This document shows, piece by piece, positions 47,343 through 57,898 of a stretch of DNA of 64,000 nucleotides. Position numbers and translations under genes: made by a program. Position 1 is the stretch's first letter, and the number at the start of each line of letters is the position of its first letter. The notes below the pieces were generated by a model. That model searched no databases and was not told where the DNA came from. It saw nothing but the letters and a program-made list of their open reading frames with translations. The stretch is from positions 62,001 to 126,000 of the forward strand of contig NZ_JAGIOI010000001.1 of assembly GCF_017876675.1 (NCBI RefSeq). Reading direction: 5' to 3'. This stretch comes from Arthrobacter stackebrandtii (GTDB lineage Bacteria; Actinomycetota; Actinomycetes; Actinomycetales; Micrococcaceae).

Positions 47343-50198
47343 CTATACGCGGGGCTTCTCGCGCATTTCGAACGTCTCGATGATGTCCTCGGTCTGCAGG
47401 TCGTTGAACGAACCCAGGCCGATGCCACACTCGAAGTCCGTGCGGACTTCGGTTGCGTCATCCTTGAAGCGCTTGAGCGAGTCAACCGTGAGGTTGTCGC
47501 CGATGAGCTTGCCGCCACGCAGCACGCGGGCCTTCGTGTTTCGGCGGATGATGCCGGAACGGACGATGGAGCCTGCAATGTTGCCGTGCTTGGAGGAGCG
47601 GAACACTTCGCGGATTTCCGCGGTGCCCAGCTGGACCTCTTCGTACTCGGGCTTGAGCATGCCCTTCAGTGCCAGTTCGATGTCATCGATGGCGCCGTAG
47701 ATGACCGAGTAGAAGCGCATGTCCACGCCCTCGCGGTCGGCCAGTTCGGCAACACGCTCGGCCGGCTTGACGTTGAAGCCGATGATGATGGCGTTGTCGA
47801 CCGTGGCCAGGTTGACGTCGTTCTGCGTGATGGCACCGACACCGCGGTGGATGACGCGCAGCTGCACGCCTTCGCCGACGTCGATCTTCAGCAGCGAGTC
47901 TTCCAGTGCTTCAACGGCACCGGAAACGTCACCCTTGAGGATGAGGTTGAGCGTGTCAACCTTGCCGTCTGCAACGGCCTGGTCGAAGTCTTCCAGGCTG
48001 ATGCGCTTGCGGCGCTTGGCAAGAGCTGCGTTGCGGTCCGCTGCTTCACGCTTCTCAGCGATCTGGCGGGCGGTGCGCTCGTCGCCTGTGGCGAAGAAGG
48101 TGTCACCTGCACGCGGCACGTTCGACAGGCCCAAGACCTGGACCGGACGTGACGGGCCTGCCTCAGAGATGGCGTCGCCATTCTCGTCGAACATGGCACG
48201 GACACGGCCGTGGGCGGTGCCGGCAACGATGATGTCACCGACGTGCAGGGTGCCGGACTGGACCAGGACGGTGGCCACGGAACCGCGGCCCTTGTCCAGG
48301 TTCGCTTCGATGGCAATGCCTCGGGCGTCCTTGTTCGGGTTGGCGCGCATGTCCAGGGCAGCATCGGCGGTCAACAGGACGGCTTCGAGAAGCTCTTCAA
48401 TGTTGATGCCGTTGCGTGCTGAAACGTCGACGAACATGGTGTCACCACCGTATTCCTCGGGAACCAGGCCGTACTCGGTCAGCTGGCCGCGGATCTTCTC
48501 CGGGTTGGCCGTGTCCTTGTCGATCTTGTTCACAGCCACCACGATAGGCACATTGGCCGCTTGTGCGTGGTTGAGCGCTTCAACCGTCTGGGGCATGACG
48601 CCGTCGTCGGCCGCAACCACCAGGATGGCGATGTCGGTGACCTTGGCACCACGGGCACGCATGGCGGTGAACGCCTCGTGGCCGGGGGTGTCAATGAAGG
48701 TGATCTTGCGATCGGTGCCTTCGTGCTCGTGGACAACCTGGTAGGCACCGATGTGCTGGGTGATGCCGCCGTGCTCGTCGGCAACAACGTCCGACTTGCG
48801 GATGGCGTCCAACAGGCGCGTCTTACCGTGGTCGACGTGGCCCATGACGGTGACAACCGGCGGACGGACCTCGAGGTCTTCGTCGCCTTCTGCTTCAAGC
48901 TCGGCGTCGAAGTCGATGTCGAAGCTGCTGAGCAACTCGCGCTCTTCGTCCTCGGGGGAAACGACCTGGACCTTGTAGCCCAGCTCGGCACCCAGCAGGG
49001 CGAAGGTGTCTTCGTCCAGTGACTGGGTGGCGGTTGCCATTTCACCGAGGTGGAACAGCACCGTCACCAGTGCTGCCGGGTTGGCTTCGATCTTGTCGGC
49101 GAAGTCGGTGATGGAGGAGCCGCGGCGCAGACGCACCACGGTGTCTCCGTTGCCGCGGGGTACGGTCACGCCACCAAGTGAAGGAGCACTCATCTGCTCC
49201 AGCTCTTGGCGCTTGGCACGCTTCGACTTGCGCTGCTTGCCGCGGCCTGCGCCGCCCTTGCCGAAGGCACCCTGGGTGCCGCCGCGTCCGCGGCCGCCCT
49301 TGCCAAAGCCACCACCGGCGGGAGCACCACCCGGTGCACCACCCGGCGTAGCGCCGGGAGCACCGGGACGACCGCGGCCCGGAGCACCGGGACGGTCAGT
49401 TCCGCGACCGGGCGCAGCAGGGCGCTCGGTGCGGTTGGGCATCATGCCGGGTGTGGGGCGGGGACCACCGGGGCGCGGGGCACCCGGACGGGGGCCGCCT
49501 GCACCGGGGGCGCCTGCCGGGCGGGGTGCGCCCGGACGGGGTGCACCTGCCGGCGGACGTGGGCCGCCGGGGCGGGGGCCAGCAGCGCCGGCTTCAGCAC
49601 TGCGCGGGGCGCCCGGACGGGGCATGCCCTGCGACGTTGCGAAGGGGTTGTTGCCCGGGCGGGGTGCACCGGCGCCTGCTCCTGCGGGACGCGGTGCACG
49701 GCTGTCGCCGCCACGGTTGTCGCTGCGTTCGCTGCGGGCACCTGAACGGGGCATGCCCTGCGAGGTGGCAAAGGGGTTGTTGCCGGGACGCGGGGCCCCT
49801 GGCGTTGCAGCCTTCGGCGCAGCAGCTTCTGCTGCAGGGGCAGCCGGTGCAGCAGCAGCCGGTGCGGCTTCAGGGGCTGCCGGTGCGGCAGGTCCTGGAA
49901 CAGCCTTGGCGCCGGGCTTGGCAGCCGGTGTCGGAGCCTTCGGGCCAGGAACAGCACCTGGAGTTGCCGTCGTTGCGGCAGCCTTCGGTGCAGTTGTCTT
50001 GGGTGCGGCTGCCGGGGCAGCCGGTTCGGCAGTCTTTGCTGCTGCCGGGAATGCGTCGCGAAGTTTCCTTACGACGGGGGCCTCAATGGTTGAGGAGGCA
50101 GAGCGAACGAATTCGCCCATTTCCTGCAACTTGCTCAATGCTTCTTTTGAGGTGATACCGAGCTCTTTTGCAAGCTCGTGGACGCGGGCCTTGGCCAC
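47343..50198 (-). CDS. infB: Translation initiation factor IF-2
   Basis: IF-2 brings initiator tRNA to the 30S subunit and drives subunit joining. The 951-residue protein has the N-terminal helix domain ([16 protein letters not shown]), a very long Ala/Pro/Gly-rich linker (about 60-310), and the GTPase core with GHVDHGKT at about 453-460 and DTPGHEAF. The linker holds a near-exact duplicate of [15 protein letters not shown] and many GAPRPG units. Domains III and IV follow normally. Long linkers of this kind are typical of actinobacterial IF-2. Confidence 0.96.
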   Translation of the reverse strand: MAKARVHELAKELGITSKEALSKLQEMGEFVRSASSTIEAPVVRKLRDAFPAAAKTAEPAAPAAAPKTTAPKAAATTATPGAVPGPKAPTPAAKPGAKAVPGPAAPAAPEAAPAAAAPAAPAAEAAAPKAATPGAPRPGNNPFATSQGMPRSGARSERSDNRGGDSRAPRPAGAGAGAPRPGNNPFATSQGMPRPGAPRSAEAGAAGPRPGGPRPPAGAPRPGAPRPAGAPGAGGPRPGAPRPGGPRPTPGMMPNRTERPAAPGRGTDRPGAPGRGRPGAPGATPGGAPGGAPAGGGFGKGGRGRGGTQGAFGKGGAGRGKQRKSKRAKRQELEQMSAPSLGGVTVPRGNGDTVVRLRRGSSITDFADKIEANPAALVTVLFHLGEMATATQSLDEDTFALLGAELGYKVQVVSPEDEERELLSSFDIDFDAELEAEGDEDLEVRPPVVTVMGHVDHGKTRLLDAIRKSDVVADEHGGITQHIGAYQVVHEHEGTDRKITFIDTPGHEAFTAMRARGAKVTDIAILVVAADDGVMPQTVEALNHAQAANVPIVVAVNKIDKDTANPEKIRGQLTEYGLVPEEYGGDTMFVDVSARNGINIEELLEAVLLTADAALDMRANPNKDARGIAIEANLDKGRGSVATVLVQSGTLHVGDIIVAGTAHGRVRAMFDENGDAISEAGPSRPVQVLGLSNVPRAGDTFFATGDERTARQIAEKREAADRNAALAKRRKRISLEDFDQAVADGKVDTLNLILKGDVSGAVEALEDSLLKIDVGEGVQLRVIHRGVGAITQNDVNLATVDNAIIIGFNVKPAERVAELADREGVDMRFYSVIYGAIDDIELALKGMLKPEYEEVQLGTAEIREVFRSSKHGNIAGSIVRSGIIRRNTKARVLRGGKLIGDNLTVDSLKRFKDDATEVRTDFECGIGLGSFNDLQTEDIIETFEMREKPRV

Positions 50199-50254
50199 AT
50201 TTCTCCTGTCTCGGCCCGCACCGGACAGGTACGAACCGCTTAATTCTTACTGCA

Positions 50255-50273
50255 CCATTCCATGCCGGAATGG
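50255..50273 (-). other. Small hairpin in the ylxR-infB gap
   Basis: CCATTCC-ATGCC-GGAATGG forms a 7-bp stem in the 190-bp gap between ylxR and infB. The gap is AT-richer than its neighbours and has no gene. It could be part of the infB leader. Confidence 0.35.
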
Positions 50274-50388
50274 GCGGCGTGAGAGCACATGAAATTGCTC
50301 ATTTTTGGGCACTCATCGCTGGGTACTCATCGGGTTTCCATCGGTTTTCTGACCCGCTTTCGCAAAAGGGACAATTGGGTTCGTATTT

Positions 50389-50721
50389 TCAGGCCTGCTT
50401 GCGCAGGTCCTGTTCGGCTAACAATTCAACGTCGCGCACATCGGTGACCCCGGGAAGGGCCCGCCCAATGGCTCGTCGTTTGATGGCCAGCCGCCAACAT
50501 TCCAGTCCGGGATGCAGCCATGCTCCCCGGCCAGGCATACGGGCGTGCACATCGACCAGCGCCACTGTTGTTCCAGAGTTGTTGGTTGACCTGACCAGCC
50601 GTATGAGTTGGTCCCGGGCATCTGCCTTCCTGCATCCAATGCACGTCCGCACGGCTGAGGTGGAAATATCAAGCCCGGCGTGCCCGGATGATTCCTGCGC
50701 CGCCAATGCTTTCTTCGCCAC
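50389..50721 (-). CDS. ylxR: YlxR family RNA-binding protein (DUF448)
   Basis: A 110-residue small basic protein of the YlxR family, with the signature RTCIGCRK near residues 25-32 and GRGAWLHP near 64-71. The family binds RNA and, in some species, is a partner of RNase P (RnpM). It lies between nusA and infB, the usual place. The N-terminal 20 residues are less conserved, so a later start is possible. Confidence 0.88.
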   Translation of the reverse strand: MAKKALAAQESSGHAGLDISTSAVRTCIGCRKADARDQLIRLVRSTNNSGTTVALVDVHARMPGRGAWLHPGLECWRLAIKRRAIGRALPGVTDVRDVELLAEQDLRKQA

Positions 50722-50805
50722 TATTTGCTGTACTTTCGGATTTTGGGTGTCAGGGCGGTTTTGGGCCCGGTTCTTCTTATTCTACCGCGCGGGCGCGCCG
50801 CAGAC

Positions 50806-51777
50806 CTAAACCGCCGCGGCGTCCGAGACGATGTCGATGCGCCAGCCAGTGAGCTTCGCAGCCAGGCGGGCGTTCTGCCCTTCCTTGCCAATGGCCAAAG
50901 ACAGCTGATAATCGGGGACAACCACCCGGGCCGAGCGCGCCGCCCCATCGACGATGGTGACGGAAATCACCTTGGACGGTGAGAGTGAATTGGCAATAAA
51001 GACTGCCGGATCTTCGCTGAAGTCGACAATATCGATCTTTTCGTCGTTCAGTTCGGTCATGACCGCACGCACGCGCGATCCCATTTCACCGATGCAGGAA
51101 CCCTTGGCATTGACACCGGGCTTGTTCGCCTGGACGGCCATCTTGCTGCGGTGTCCGGCTTCGCGGGCCAGGGCCACGATCTCCACCGTGTGGTCGGCAA
51201 TCTCGGGGACTTCCATTTCGAACAGCTTTCGAACCAGGCCGGGGTGAGACCGCGAGAGCGTAATGGAGGGGCCCTTCAGGCCGCGGTGCACCTCAACAAC
51301 AAAGGTGCGGATGCGGTTGCCGTGCCGGTAGTCCTCACCCGGGACCTGCTCGTTGGGTGGCAGCACACCCTCAACAGCACCCAGGTTCACCTGGATCATG
51401 TTCGGGTTGTTGCCCTGCTGGATCTGGCCGGAGACCAGCTCCCCTTCCTTGCCGCGGAACTCGCCGACCACGGCGTCGTCTTCGGCGTCGCGCAGACGCT
51501 GCAGAATGATCTGGCGTGCGGTGCTGGCAGCGATGCGGCCAAAGCCCTGGGGCGTGTCGTCGAATTCGCCGATCTTGGCGCCGTCGTCGTCAATCTCAGC
51601 TGCCCAGATGGTGACGTGTCCGCTCTTGCGGTCAAGCTCGGCACGGGCTTCCTCATGGGCGCCGGGAGACTTGTAGTACGCCATCAGCAATGCCTGCTCG
51701 ATGGTGGGGATGAGCATGTCCAGGGGAATTTCCCTCTGACGCTCCAATTCGCGCAATGCGCTCATATCAATGTCCAT
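50806..51777 (-). CDS. nusA: Transcription termination/antitermination factor NusA
   Basis: NusA binds RNA polymerase and nascent RNA and modulates pausing, termination and antitermination. The 323-residue protein has the N-terminal RNAP-binding domain, an S1 domain (about 115-190) and two KH domains ([17 protein letters not shown] and [20 protein letters not shown]). The acidic C-terminal repeats of enterobacterial NusA are absent, as in other actinobacteria. It begins 2 nt after rimP. Confidence 0.95.
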   Translation of the reverse strand: MDIDMSALRELERQREIPLDMLIPTIEQALLMAYYKSPGAHEEARAELDRKSGHVTIWAAEIDDDGAKIGEFDDTPQGFGRIAASTARQIILQRLRDAEDDAVVGEFRGKEGELVSGQIQQGNNPNMIQVNLGAVEGVLPPNEQVPGEDYRHGNRIRTFVVEVHRGLKGPSITLSRSHPGLVRKLFEMEVPEIADHTVEIVALAREAGHRSKMAVQANKPGVNAKGSCIGEMGSRVRAVMTELNDEKIDIVDFSEDPAVFIANSLSPSKVISVTIVDGAARSARVVVPDYQLSLAIGKEGQNARLAAKLTGWRIDIVSDAAAV

Positions 51778-51779
51778 GG

Positions 51780-52409
51780 TCAGCTTCCCTCTCCAGCGGC
51801 CGCGTCGCGGCCCGTTGGTTCAAATTCCAAATCAAGCTCGGCCTCGTCGAGGCGGGCAAATTCCAACTCCACAACACCACGGCGGATGGCGGTGAACAAG
51901 ACTTTTTCAGGTTCACCCTGCTTGGGCTTCATGCCCTTCTTGACGGGCAGTTCGGGCTTGAACAGTACACCGTCGTCATCCACGGCCAGAATCCGGCCCA
52001 TGAAGTTTTCACGGTCGGCGGCGTTGACTTTCACCATGCGCCCCAGTGCCCGGCGCCAGTGGCGCGGCTCCGTCAGCGGGCGGGTCGCACCCGGGGAGGA
52101 AATTTCCAGGTCGTAGGCGCTGCCGTCATCGTTGGGGTCGGAATCCATGACATCGGAGAGTTGCCGGGCGATGGTTGAAATGGCATCAAGGCCCACTCCC
52201 CCCTCCTGGTCCTCCGGAAGGTCAACAATCACTGAAACAGTGCGGTGGTTGCCGGCGAAGTGAACCTTCACTTCCTCCAGAAACAACTCTGCCGCAGCCA
52301 CCGTGGGCTCAAGAAGGGCGTGGACCCGCTGCGCCTCAGCTGTGGAGTCCAAAGCTGAGGGGGAATTCCCTGAGCGTGCGGCCTTGCCTGGCCTGTCTGG
52401 CTTGGTCAT
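51780..52409 (-). CDS. rimP: Ribosome maturation factor RimP
   Basis: RimP assists 30S assembly. The 209-residue protein has the N-terminal domain with [15 protein letters not shown] and the C-terminal domain with [22 protein letters not shown] at about 101-122, a strong family motif. About 25 N-terminal residues and a short C-terminal acidic tail are variable. It heads the rimP-nusA-ylxR-infB cluster and diverges from the giant acidic gene. Confidence 0.94.
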   Translation of the reverse strand: MTKPDRPGKAARSGNSPSALDSTAEAQRVHALLEPTVAAAELFLEEVKVHFAGNHRTVSVIVDLPEDQEGGVGLDAISTIARQLSDVMDSDPNDDGSAYDLEISSPGATRPLTEPRHWRRALGRMVKVNAADRENFMGRILAVDDDGVLFKPELPVKKGMKPKQGEPEKVLFTAIRRGVVELEFARLDEAELDLEFEPTGRDAAAGEGS

Positions 52410-52568
52410 AAAAACGCACGCCTCCCTATTGATGTTGTTGTAGTTATACAGACTACCGAGTTTCCACCCATGGCGCAGGACGAATTGGGTGTGAGTATTA
52501 CCGCATCTTGGGCCTATGCTAAGCCGCAGTGTGCGCTGGCAAGGGCACTCGTGAGAGTATCAACCCTT
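52410..52568. promoter_or_regulatory. Divergent promoter region rimP / acidic DUF4439 gene
   Basis: 159 bp between two divergent starts. It is AT-richer than surroundings, with GTTGTTGTAGTTATACAG near 52433-52450 (minus-strand -10 candidates such as TATAAC) and TATGCT at 52515-52520 on the plus strand. No palindromic operator was found. Confidence 0.4.
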
Positions 52569-55500
52569 GTGACCAAACCACTGCCCGTGTCCGGGACCGA
52601 CGATTCCCTCCCCGCCAAATCAACTGCCAGCACGCAGGAACCCTCCGCGCCGCCGCGCCGCAAGGCACCCCGCCGGGCAACCTCGCCTGCCGGCACACCT
52701 GTCAAGAAGGCTCCCCAGCCCCTGATTATGGTTGGTTCCACCCCCGCCGCCCCTGACACGGACGACGCCGGCTCCGCGCCGACGCTGGCACCTGCACCTT
52801 CCGCCGGGAATGGGACGGGCGAGACCCTCCCGCCGGCCAACTCTGCAGACGATGCCGCAACCGGGCCAGTAGATGCCGAAGCCGCTGCTGAGCCCGGTAT
52901 TTTGCCCACTGACGCCGAAGCCGCACCTGGGGTGGAGGCGTCTTCGCCGGCCATGGATCCACAAGCTGATGAATCAGTGCCGGACAACCGGGAGGACACC
53001 GGCTCCAGCATTGCAGAAGAGACTACCGCCACGGGCGGGTCTGACACAATTTCAGTCCAGGAGGCTGCAACCGGCGTCCCCAGCTCCGCAGAAAATGACG
53101 GCACCCCGGACAACCACCCGGGGAGCGAAGCGCTGGCGGCGGAAGAACAGCCTGCCCTGATCGACAGCGCCGACGTACCCATGGCCAAGAGCGCACACGC
53201 TGCGGGAACCGCGCCGCAGAAGACCGGGCCCGTCGCGGACCCGGAAACCGCAGACGAAGCACCGGCGGCCGGGGAAATTTTCGCCGCGGCGGCTTCGGAC
53301 AACGCCGAAGAAATCGTGTCCGCGTCCGTGGAAACTCCTGACACAATTTCAGCTCAGCCCTCCCCGCTTGCACGAGCCGAAGAAGAGACAGATTCCGCCG
53401 CGGCAGATTCTGAAGCCGAAGTGCCCGAGGAAGGCGAAGGGCCCACCGAGACGGAAGCCGCACCCGATGCCCCCGAGCCTGTGGACGTCCCTGAGGAAGT
53501 CCTGGCAGCCGTCGAACCTGACGCTGCGGACGTCCCCGAGCCCGTCGAACCGGCCCCTGTGGCAGAGGCTGCACAGCCCGCCGAGTCTGAAGTGCCCACC
53601 GACTCACCGGCGCCTGCTGAAGCGGCCCTGGATTCCGAGTCCGCCGAGACCGCCCAGCCTTTCGACACGGACAACGCCCCCGAAGCACTCGAGGCGGACA
53701 ACGTCCCAGAAGATGACACGACTGCAGTCGAAGCTGAGCCGGCCGAGGATGCAAAGGCCGCCCAGCCCGACGACGACTTCGAAGGTGCCTCCTCATCCGA
53801 CGATTCCGGCCCGGCCGAGCCCGCCGTTGTCATCGAAGCTGCCGAGCCGGCCGAAACAGACAACGTCCCCGACGCTCCCGAACCCGAAGACGCCCCGGCG
53901 GACGCCACATCGGCTATCGAACCCGAGCTTGCCAGCACCGCCGAGGCTGCCGACTCACTGGAGTCTGCCGGCGGACCACAGGAATTCGAATCGGCCGTTG
54001 CGGTACAGCCCTCAGACACGGGCAACGTCGCCGAAGCGTTCGAGCTTGAAGGTGTCTCCGAGGATGCCACGGCCGTTGTCGAAGCTGGGCTTGGCGACAC
54101 CGCCGGGACGGTCGAGCTGGCCGACGCCGTCGAGGCTGCCGAGCCCGTCGCTGCCGCAGCTCTCCAGCCCGCGGACGTCCCTGGGCATGCCGCCCCGGCC
54201 GTCGACGCCGTGCGGGCCGATGACGCTGAAGCAGGGTACGGCGACGCTGCAGGTGACCACGAAGGCTTTGACCTGTCCGGCGACGCCTTTGACGATGAGC
54301 CTCCGTTTAACTTTGACCTGTTGACCAGGCCGGAACCGGAAGCGCCGGCCCCGGCACCCAACGACGCGGATGAAGCAGTCACAGGGGCAGCGGCTGCAAA
54401 GTTCGATGTTTCCGCTTTCCTGAAGCCGGATGCCGCCGATGCCGCCAGCCCGGACACCACCGCGGACGGTGTGGCTGGTGCCGTACGTGAATCTGACACC
54501 TTCGTCTGGCCCTCGCCTGACCTGGACACGGCCACCAACGCCCTCCCCATCTCCCCCGCCAAGGAGCCAGGTGACTGGGAAGATCCGGAGGCAGCAGCGC
54601 CAGCTCCAAAGACCGCCCAGTCAAACGTGGCCCGGGCCCTCGCCGCGTGGACGGCGGAGTCCGAGGCGGAATCTGCCGCGGAGCACACGGTAGATCCCGT
54701 GGAATCCGGCGGCGAGGCAGCCAAGTCCTCACGCCGCAGCCGGCGCAGGGCCCAGGGCAAGGAAAGCGCCGTCGCTGCTCCCGAAGAGGTCGACGCTGAC
54801 ATGCAGGACGTGGAACCGGAGGCAGTGGCAGACGAAGAGCCTGCCCCCGCCAAGAAGCAAAAGAAGGACAAAAAGGAAAAGCAGGAACGCGAGCCCCGCA
54901 AGAAGAAGCGGACACTGCTGATTCTTGCCGCAATCGTGGTTGTGGTCCTTGCCTTGGGCGCCGTCCTTTACACGATCAGCAACGACAACGCGGCGACCGA
55001 GCAAACCGAGAAGGACCGGCAGGCGGCATGGGCTGCTACCAACGCCCTGCTGGACCAGGTCAACGAGTTGAGTGCGGTCAGCCAGGATCCGGCAGTCATG
55101 GACCAGCTGTCGCAGACAGCCATTGACCTGTCAGCCCAGAGCAAGGCACTGGACGACGGCATGCCGAAGGGAACCTTCTCCGCCATATCGTCGGGGGCAA
55201 CCTCTGCGGCACCAACCCTGTCACCGGCCACGCTTCCGGGTGTTGTGGCCGCCTTGCAAAAGAATGGTGATGCAATGCTCGGGGACGCCTACTACGCCAG
55301 CAAGGCCATGGGCCGCGTCTTTGCCTCCGCCGGGACGAGCCAGTTGATGCGCAGCCAGTCGCTGGCCGCGGCTGCCAACATCCAGCTGCCTGCCTCCGAC
55401 ATGCTGGCCGAAACCGCCGGTTTCCAGCTTGCGACCGGCCCCGAATGCAAGTCCACCAAGACCCCGCGCGAGGGCGTCACCCTGGACGGGGCACTGCGGG

Positions 55501-55991
55501 CTGCCGCAGAAGGCGAACAGAAAGCCATCTACGCCTACCAGGTGGCATCCGCCCACCTTGGCGGCGACGAGGGGCTGCGCGGACGGACGCTGACCGCCAA
55601 GCACCAGGACAAGCTGGTCGCGCTCAACGCCGAATTGGCCGCGCGCTGCCTGCCAACTGTGACGCTTATCCCGGCCTATGCGCTCAGTCCTGAATTCACC
55701 TCCGCGCCGGGCGCTGCCTTGGCCGGTCTGGAAAACGAGCTTGCAGCCACCTATGCCGACCTGGCAGCCCTGAGCGAGGCCATGCCTGCACCGGTTGTCG
55801 CAACCACGGCACCGGCCGAACCTGGCGCCACCTCCAATGGGGAGACCACCAGCCCGACACCCACCTCGAAGGCCGGCGTCACCTCAGAGCTGCGCGAAAT
55901 CTCGGTGGCCTGGCTGCTGGACACCACCCGCACCCACGCCAGCTGGGGCGGGACCGTCGCAGCCCTGCCCGGCATCACGGCCGCGCAGTAG
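52569..55991 (+). CDS. Giant acidic membrane protein with C-terminal DUF4439 ferritin-like domain
   Basis: About 1140 residues. The first ~720 are extremely rich in Ala, Glu, Asp and Pro with imperfect repeats (AEPAE, PEPVE, DNVPEA), predicted disordered and acidic. A Lys-rich stretch (KKQKKDKKEK, about 758-775) precedes one membrane helix (TLLILAAIVVVVLALG, about 782-804), so the acidic part is cytoplasmic and the ~335-residue C-terminus outside. That end contains the DUF4439 ferritin-like helices (AAAEGEQKAIYAYQVA). The start is uncertain: GTG 52569 is taken; GTG 52551 (better SD, AAGGG) and ATG 52470 are alternatives. A hairpin terminator follows. Confidence 0.75.
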   Translation: MTKPLPVSGTDDSLPAKSTASTQEPSAPPRRKAPRRATSPAGTPVKKAPQPLIMVGSTPAAPDTDDAGSAPTLAPAPSAGNGTGETLPPANSADDAATGPVDAEAAAEPGILPTDAEAAPGVEASSPAMDPQADESVPDNREDTGSSIAEETTATGGSDTISVQEAATGVPSSAENDGTPDNHPGSEALAAEEQPALIDSADVPMAKSAHAAGTAPQKTGPVADPETADEAPAAGEIFAAAASDNAEEIVSASVETPDTISAQPSPLARAEEETDSAAADSEAEVPEEGEGPTETEAAPDAPEPVDVPEEVLAAVEPDAADVPEPVEPAPVAEAAQPAESEVPTDSPAPAEAALDSESAETAQPFDTDNAPEALEADNVPEDDTTAVEAEPAEDAKAAQPDDDFEGASSSDDSGPAEPAVVIEAAEPAETDNVPDAPEPEDAPADATSAIEPELASTAEAADSLESAGGPQEFESAVAVQPSDTGNVAEAFELEGVSEDATAVVEAGLGDTAGTVELADAVEAAEPVAAAALQPADVPGHAAPAVDAVRADDAEAGYGDAAGDHEGFDLSGDAFDDEPPFNFDLLTRPEPEAPAPAPNDADEAVTGAAAAKFDVSAFLKPDAADAASPDTTADGVAGAVRESDTFVWPSPDLDTATNALPISPAKEPGDWEDPEAAAPAPKTAQSNVARALAAWTAESEAESAAEHTVDPVESGGEAAKSSRRSRRRAQGKESAVAAPEEVDADMQDVEPEAVADEEPAPAKKQKKDKKEKQEREPRKKKRTLLILAAIVVVVLALGAVLYTISNDNAATEQTEKDRQAAWAATNALLDQVNELSAVSQDPAVMDQLSQTAIDLSAQSKALDDGMPKGTFSAISSGATSAAPTLSPATLPGVVAALQKNGDAMLGDAYYASKAMGRVFASAGTSQLMRSQSLAAAANIQLPASDMLAETAGFQLATGPECKSTKTPREGVTLDGALRAAAEGEQKAIYAYQVASAHLGGDEGLRGRTLTAKHQDKLVALNAELAARCLPTVTLIPAYALSPEFTSAPGAALAGLENELAATYADLAALSEAMPAPVVATTAPAEPGATSNGETTSPTPTSKAGVTSELREISVAWLLDTTRTHASWGGTVAALPGITAAQ

Positions 55992-55992
55992 C

Positions 55993-56035
55993 CTTCCCGG
56001 TTGCCCGGCGAAAGCACCGCAGGGCAACCCGGAAG
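55993..56035 (+). terminator. Terminator after the DUF4439 gene
   Basis: CTTCCCGGTTGCCC pairs with GGGCAACCCGGAAG in 13 of 14 positions around a 15-nt loop, starting 2 bp after the stop codon. GC-rich with no T-tract. Confidence 0.75.
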
Positions 56036-56165
56036 GGCAGCAGGACAAGGCAGTCCGCAACGGCATTCCGGCAGCCTGGCAGGGCCGGATTGAGGATAGC
56101 CAAACCTTCGCGAGGGCATCCTTTCCTTGCTGGCGGCACGCCGGGCGAGGTGGTCAGATGGAATC

Positions 56166-56897
56166 ATGAAGCAATCACAAGATGTGGCACGGCCGCGCGA
56201 GCTGTCCCACACGGGAGAAATTGCACAGCGCCTGAACTGGCTGCGGGCAGGGGTCCTGGGCGCCAACGACGGCATTGTCTCCGTGGCCGCCGTCGTGGTT
56301 GGTGTTGCCGGGGCAACAAGCGGCACCGGCCCCCTCCTCACCGCCGGCATGTCTGCCCTGGTTGGCGGGGCCATTTCCATGGCCCTGGGCGAATACGTCT
56401 CCGTCAGCAGCCAAAGCGACAGCCAAAAGCACATGATCGCGGCCAAGCAGGCAGAACTTGAGAGTGCACCGCAGGAGAGCCTGGCGCGGCTGACACGGGT
56501 GTACGAAGAGAAGGGCCTCTCCCCCGCAACGGCGGCACAGGTTGCCTCCGAGCTGACAGGGCATGACGCGCTTGGCGCCCACCTCCAGGCCGAACTAAAC
56601 CTTGACGAGGACGAGGTTGTCAGCCCCTGGCACGCCGCATTTGCCTCGGCCATCGCCTTCACGACCGGTGCCATACTTCCCCTGCTTGCCATTCTGCTGC
56701 CGCCGGACAGCATCCGCGTCCCCGTCACTTTCGTTGCGGTTCTGCTGGCACTGGCGGTGACCGGCTGGATCGGGGCAACCATTGGCGGAGGCTCGCGGCT
56801 GAAGGCTGCGGCCCGGGTGGTTGCGGGCGGCGCACTTGCACTCGTGGCCACGTTCCTGGTGGGCAGCCTGCTGGGCTCCAGCGGACTGATCGGCTGA
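56166..56897 (+). CDS. VIT1/CCC1 family transporter
   Basis: A 243-residue membrane protein of the vacuolar iron transporter family, expected to export Fe2+/Mn2+. The first two helices carry LRAGVLGANDGIVSVAAVVVGVAGA and ALVGGAISMALGEYVSVSSQ, the family signature with the conserved Asp and Glu. A cytoplasmic helical hairpin (about 85-145) and three further helices follow. ATG 56166 has only a weak ribosome site. The APH-like gene begins 8 bp after its stop. Confidence 0.9.
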   Translation: MKQSQDVARPRELSHTGEIAQRLNWLRAGVLGANDGIVSVAAVVVGVAGATSGTGPLLTAGMSALVGGAISMALGEYVSVSSQSDSQKHMIAAKQAELESAPQESLARLTRVYEEKGLSPATAAQVASELTGHDALGAHLQAELNLDEDEVVSPWHAAFASAIAFTTGAILPLLAILLPPDSIRVPVTFVAVLLALAVTGWIGATIGGGSRLKAAARVVAGGALALVATFLVGSLLGSSGLIG

Positions 56898-56905
56898 CCC
56901 GTCCC

Positions 56906-57898
56906 GTGACCCCACGCATTGAAGTTCCTGAAGCCCTGCGGCGCCGGCACCGCCAGAGCGCGGAGGGCCGGCACTGGCTCGGCAAGGTACCCGGCTATAT
57001 TGACCAGGCCCTGGACCAGTGGGCGCTTCGCCTGGACCTGCCGCCCGGTGGCGGGCCGTGGCACGGGCATACGGGCGTTGTGGTGCCGGTGCTCACCGCC
57101 GACGGCCTGCCGGCCGCCCTGAAGGTGGCGTTTCCCCACGACGAGGCGCTGCTGGAACCGCTGGCGCTTGAGCTGTGGGGCGGTTCGGGTGCGGTGCGCC
57201 TGCTGGCCAGCGACGCCGTCATCGGGGCCATTCTGCTGGAACGGCTCGATGAACGGCGTTCCCTCCTGCAACTTCCCATGGAGGAGGCCATACCGGTCTG
57301 GGGCGCTGTGATGAAAGAGCTTCAGATCCACCCCGATGCCAGGGCCGAATGGCGGGAGCTGCCACACATCGCCGCCACGGCCGAACGGTACAGCGACGAA
57401 CTGCCCCAGGCGTGGACGGAACTGGGCGAGCCTTTTCCCCGCTGGCTGCTGGAAGCCGCGCTGGAGGTCTGCCACACGCGCGGCGCCGTGGGCCGGCGCA
57501 GCAGCAACGACGTGCTGGTCCACACGGACCTGCACTATGAAAATGTGCTGGCCAGGCGCGACGGCGGATCCGGCTACCTTGCCATCGATCCGCAGGTCCA
57601 GGTGGGTGATGCTGAATTCGCGGTGGCCCCCTGCCTCTGGAACCGGATCCAGGACCTTCCGGCGCTGGACACCGAAGCTGCGCTGCGCCGTCGGGCATCC
57701 GCACTGTCACTGGCAGCCGGGCTCGATGAAGACCTTGCTGCTGCCTGGGCCGTGCTCCGCGAGGTGGAAAATGCGCTGGCCTACTTGTCGGAGTCCCTGA
57801 CGCACGACGCCCAGCGTTCGCTGTGGGTGGCCAGCACCTTGGCCGGGCGGACCCTTCCCGGCCTGCCGTCCGCGCACGAATTGCACCGTCTGTACTAA
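56906..57898 (+). CDS. APH(6)/hydroxyurea-type phosphotransferase-like kinase
   Basis: A 330-residue protein kinase-like fold of the aminoglycoside/hydroxyurea resistance kinase family. It has ALKV (Lys73, ATP-binding), the catalytic loop HTDLHYENV (206-214, with Asp208) and IDPQ (227-230, metal-binding Asp). Family members phosphorylate streptomycin, but many chromosomal members act on unknown sugars or metabolites, so resistance is not assumed. GTG 56906 has no clear ribosome site and may depend on coupling to the VIT1 gene. Its stop overlaps that of the convergent TauE/SafE gene by 4 nt. Confidence 0.85.
   Translation: MTPRIEVPEALRRRHRQSAEGRHWLGKVPGYIDQALDQWALRLDLPPGGGPWHGHTGVVVPVLTADGLPAALKVAFPHDEALLEPLALELWGGSGAVRLLASDAVIGAILLERLDERRSLLQLPMEEAIPVWGAVMKELQIHPDARAEWRELPHIAATAERYSDELPQAWTELGEPFPRWLLEAALEVCHTRGAVGRRSSNDVLVHTDLHYENVLARRDGGSGYLAIDPQVQVGDAEFAVAPCLWNRIQDLPALDTEAALRRRASALSLAAGLDEDLAAAWAVLREVENALAYLSESLTHDAQRSLWVASTLAGRTLPGLPSAHELHRLY

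Noticed and set aside
49200-49960. Collagen-like gene on the plus strand (Gly-x-x/Ala-rich frames)
   Set aside because: These are shadows of the low-complexity IF-2 linker encoded on the minus strand.
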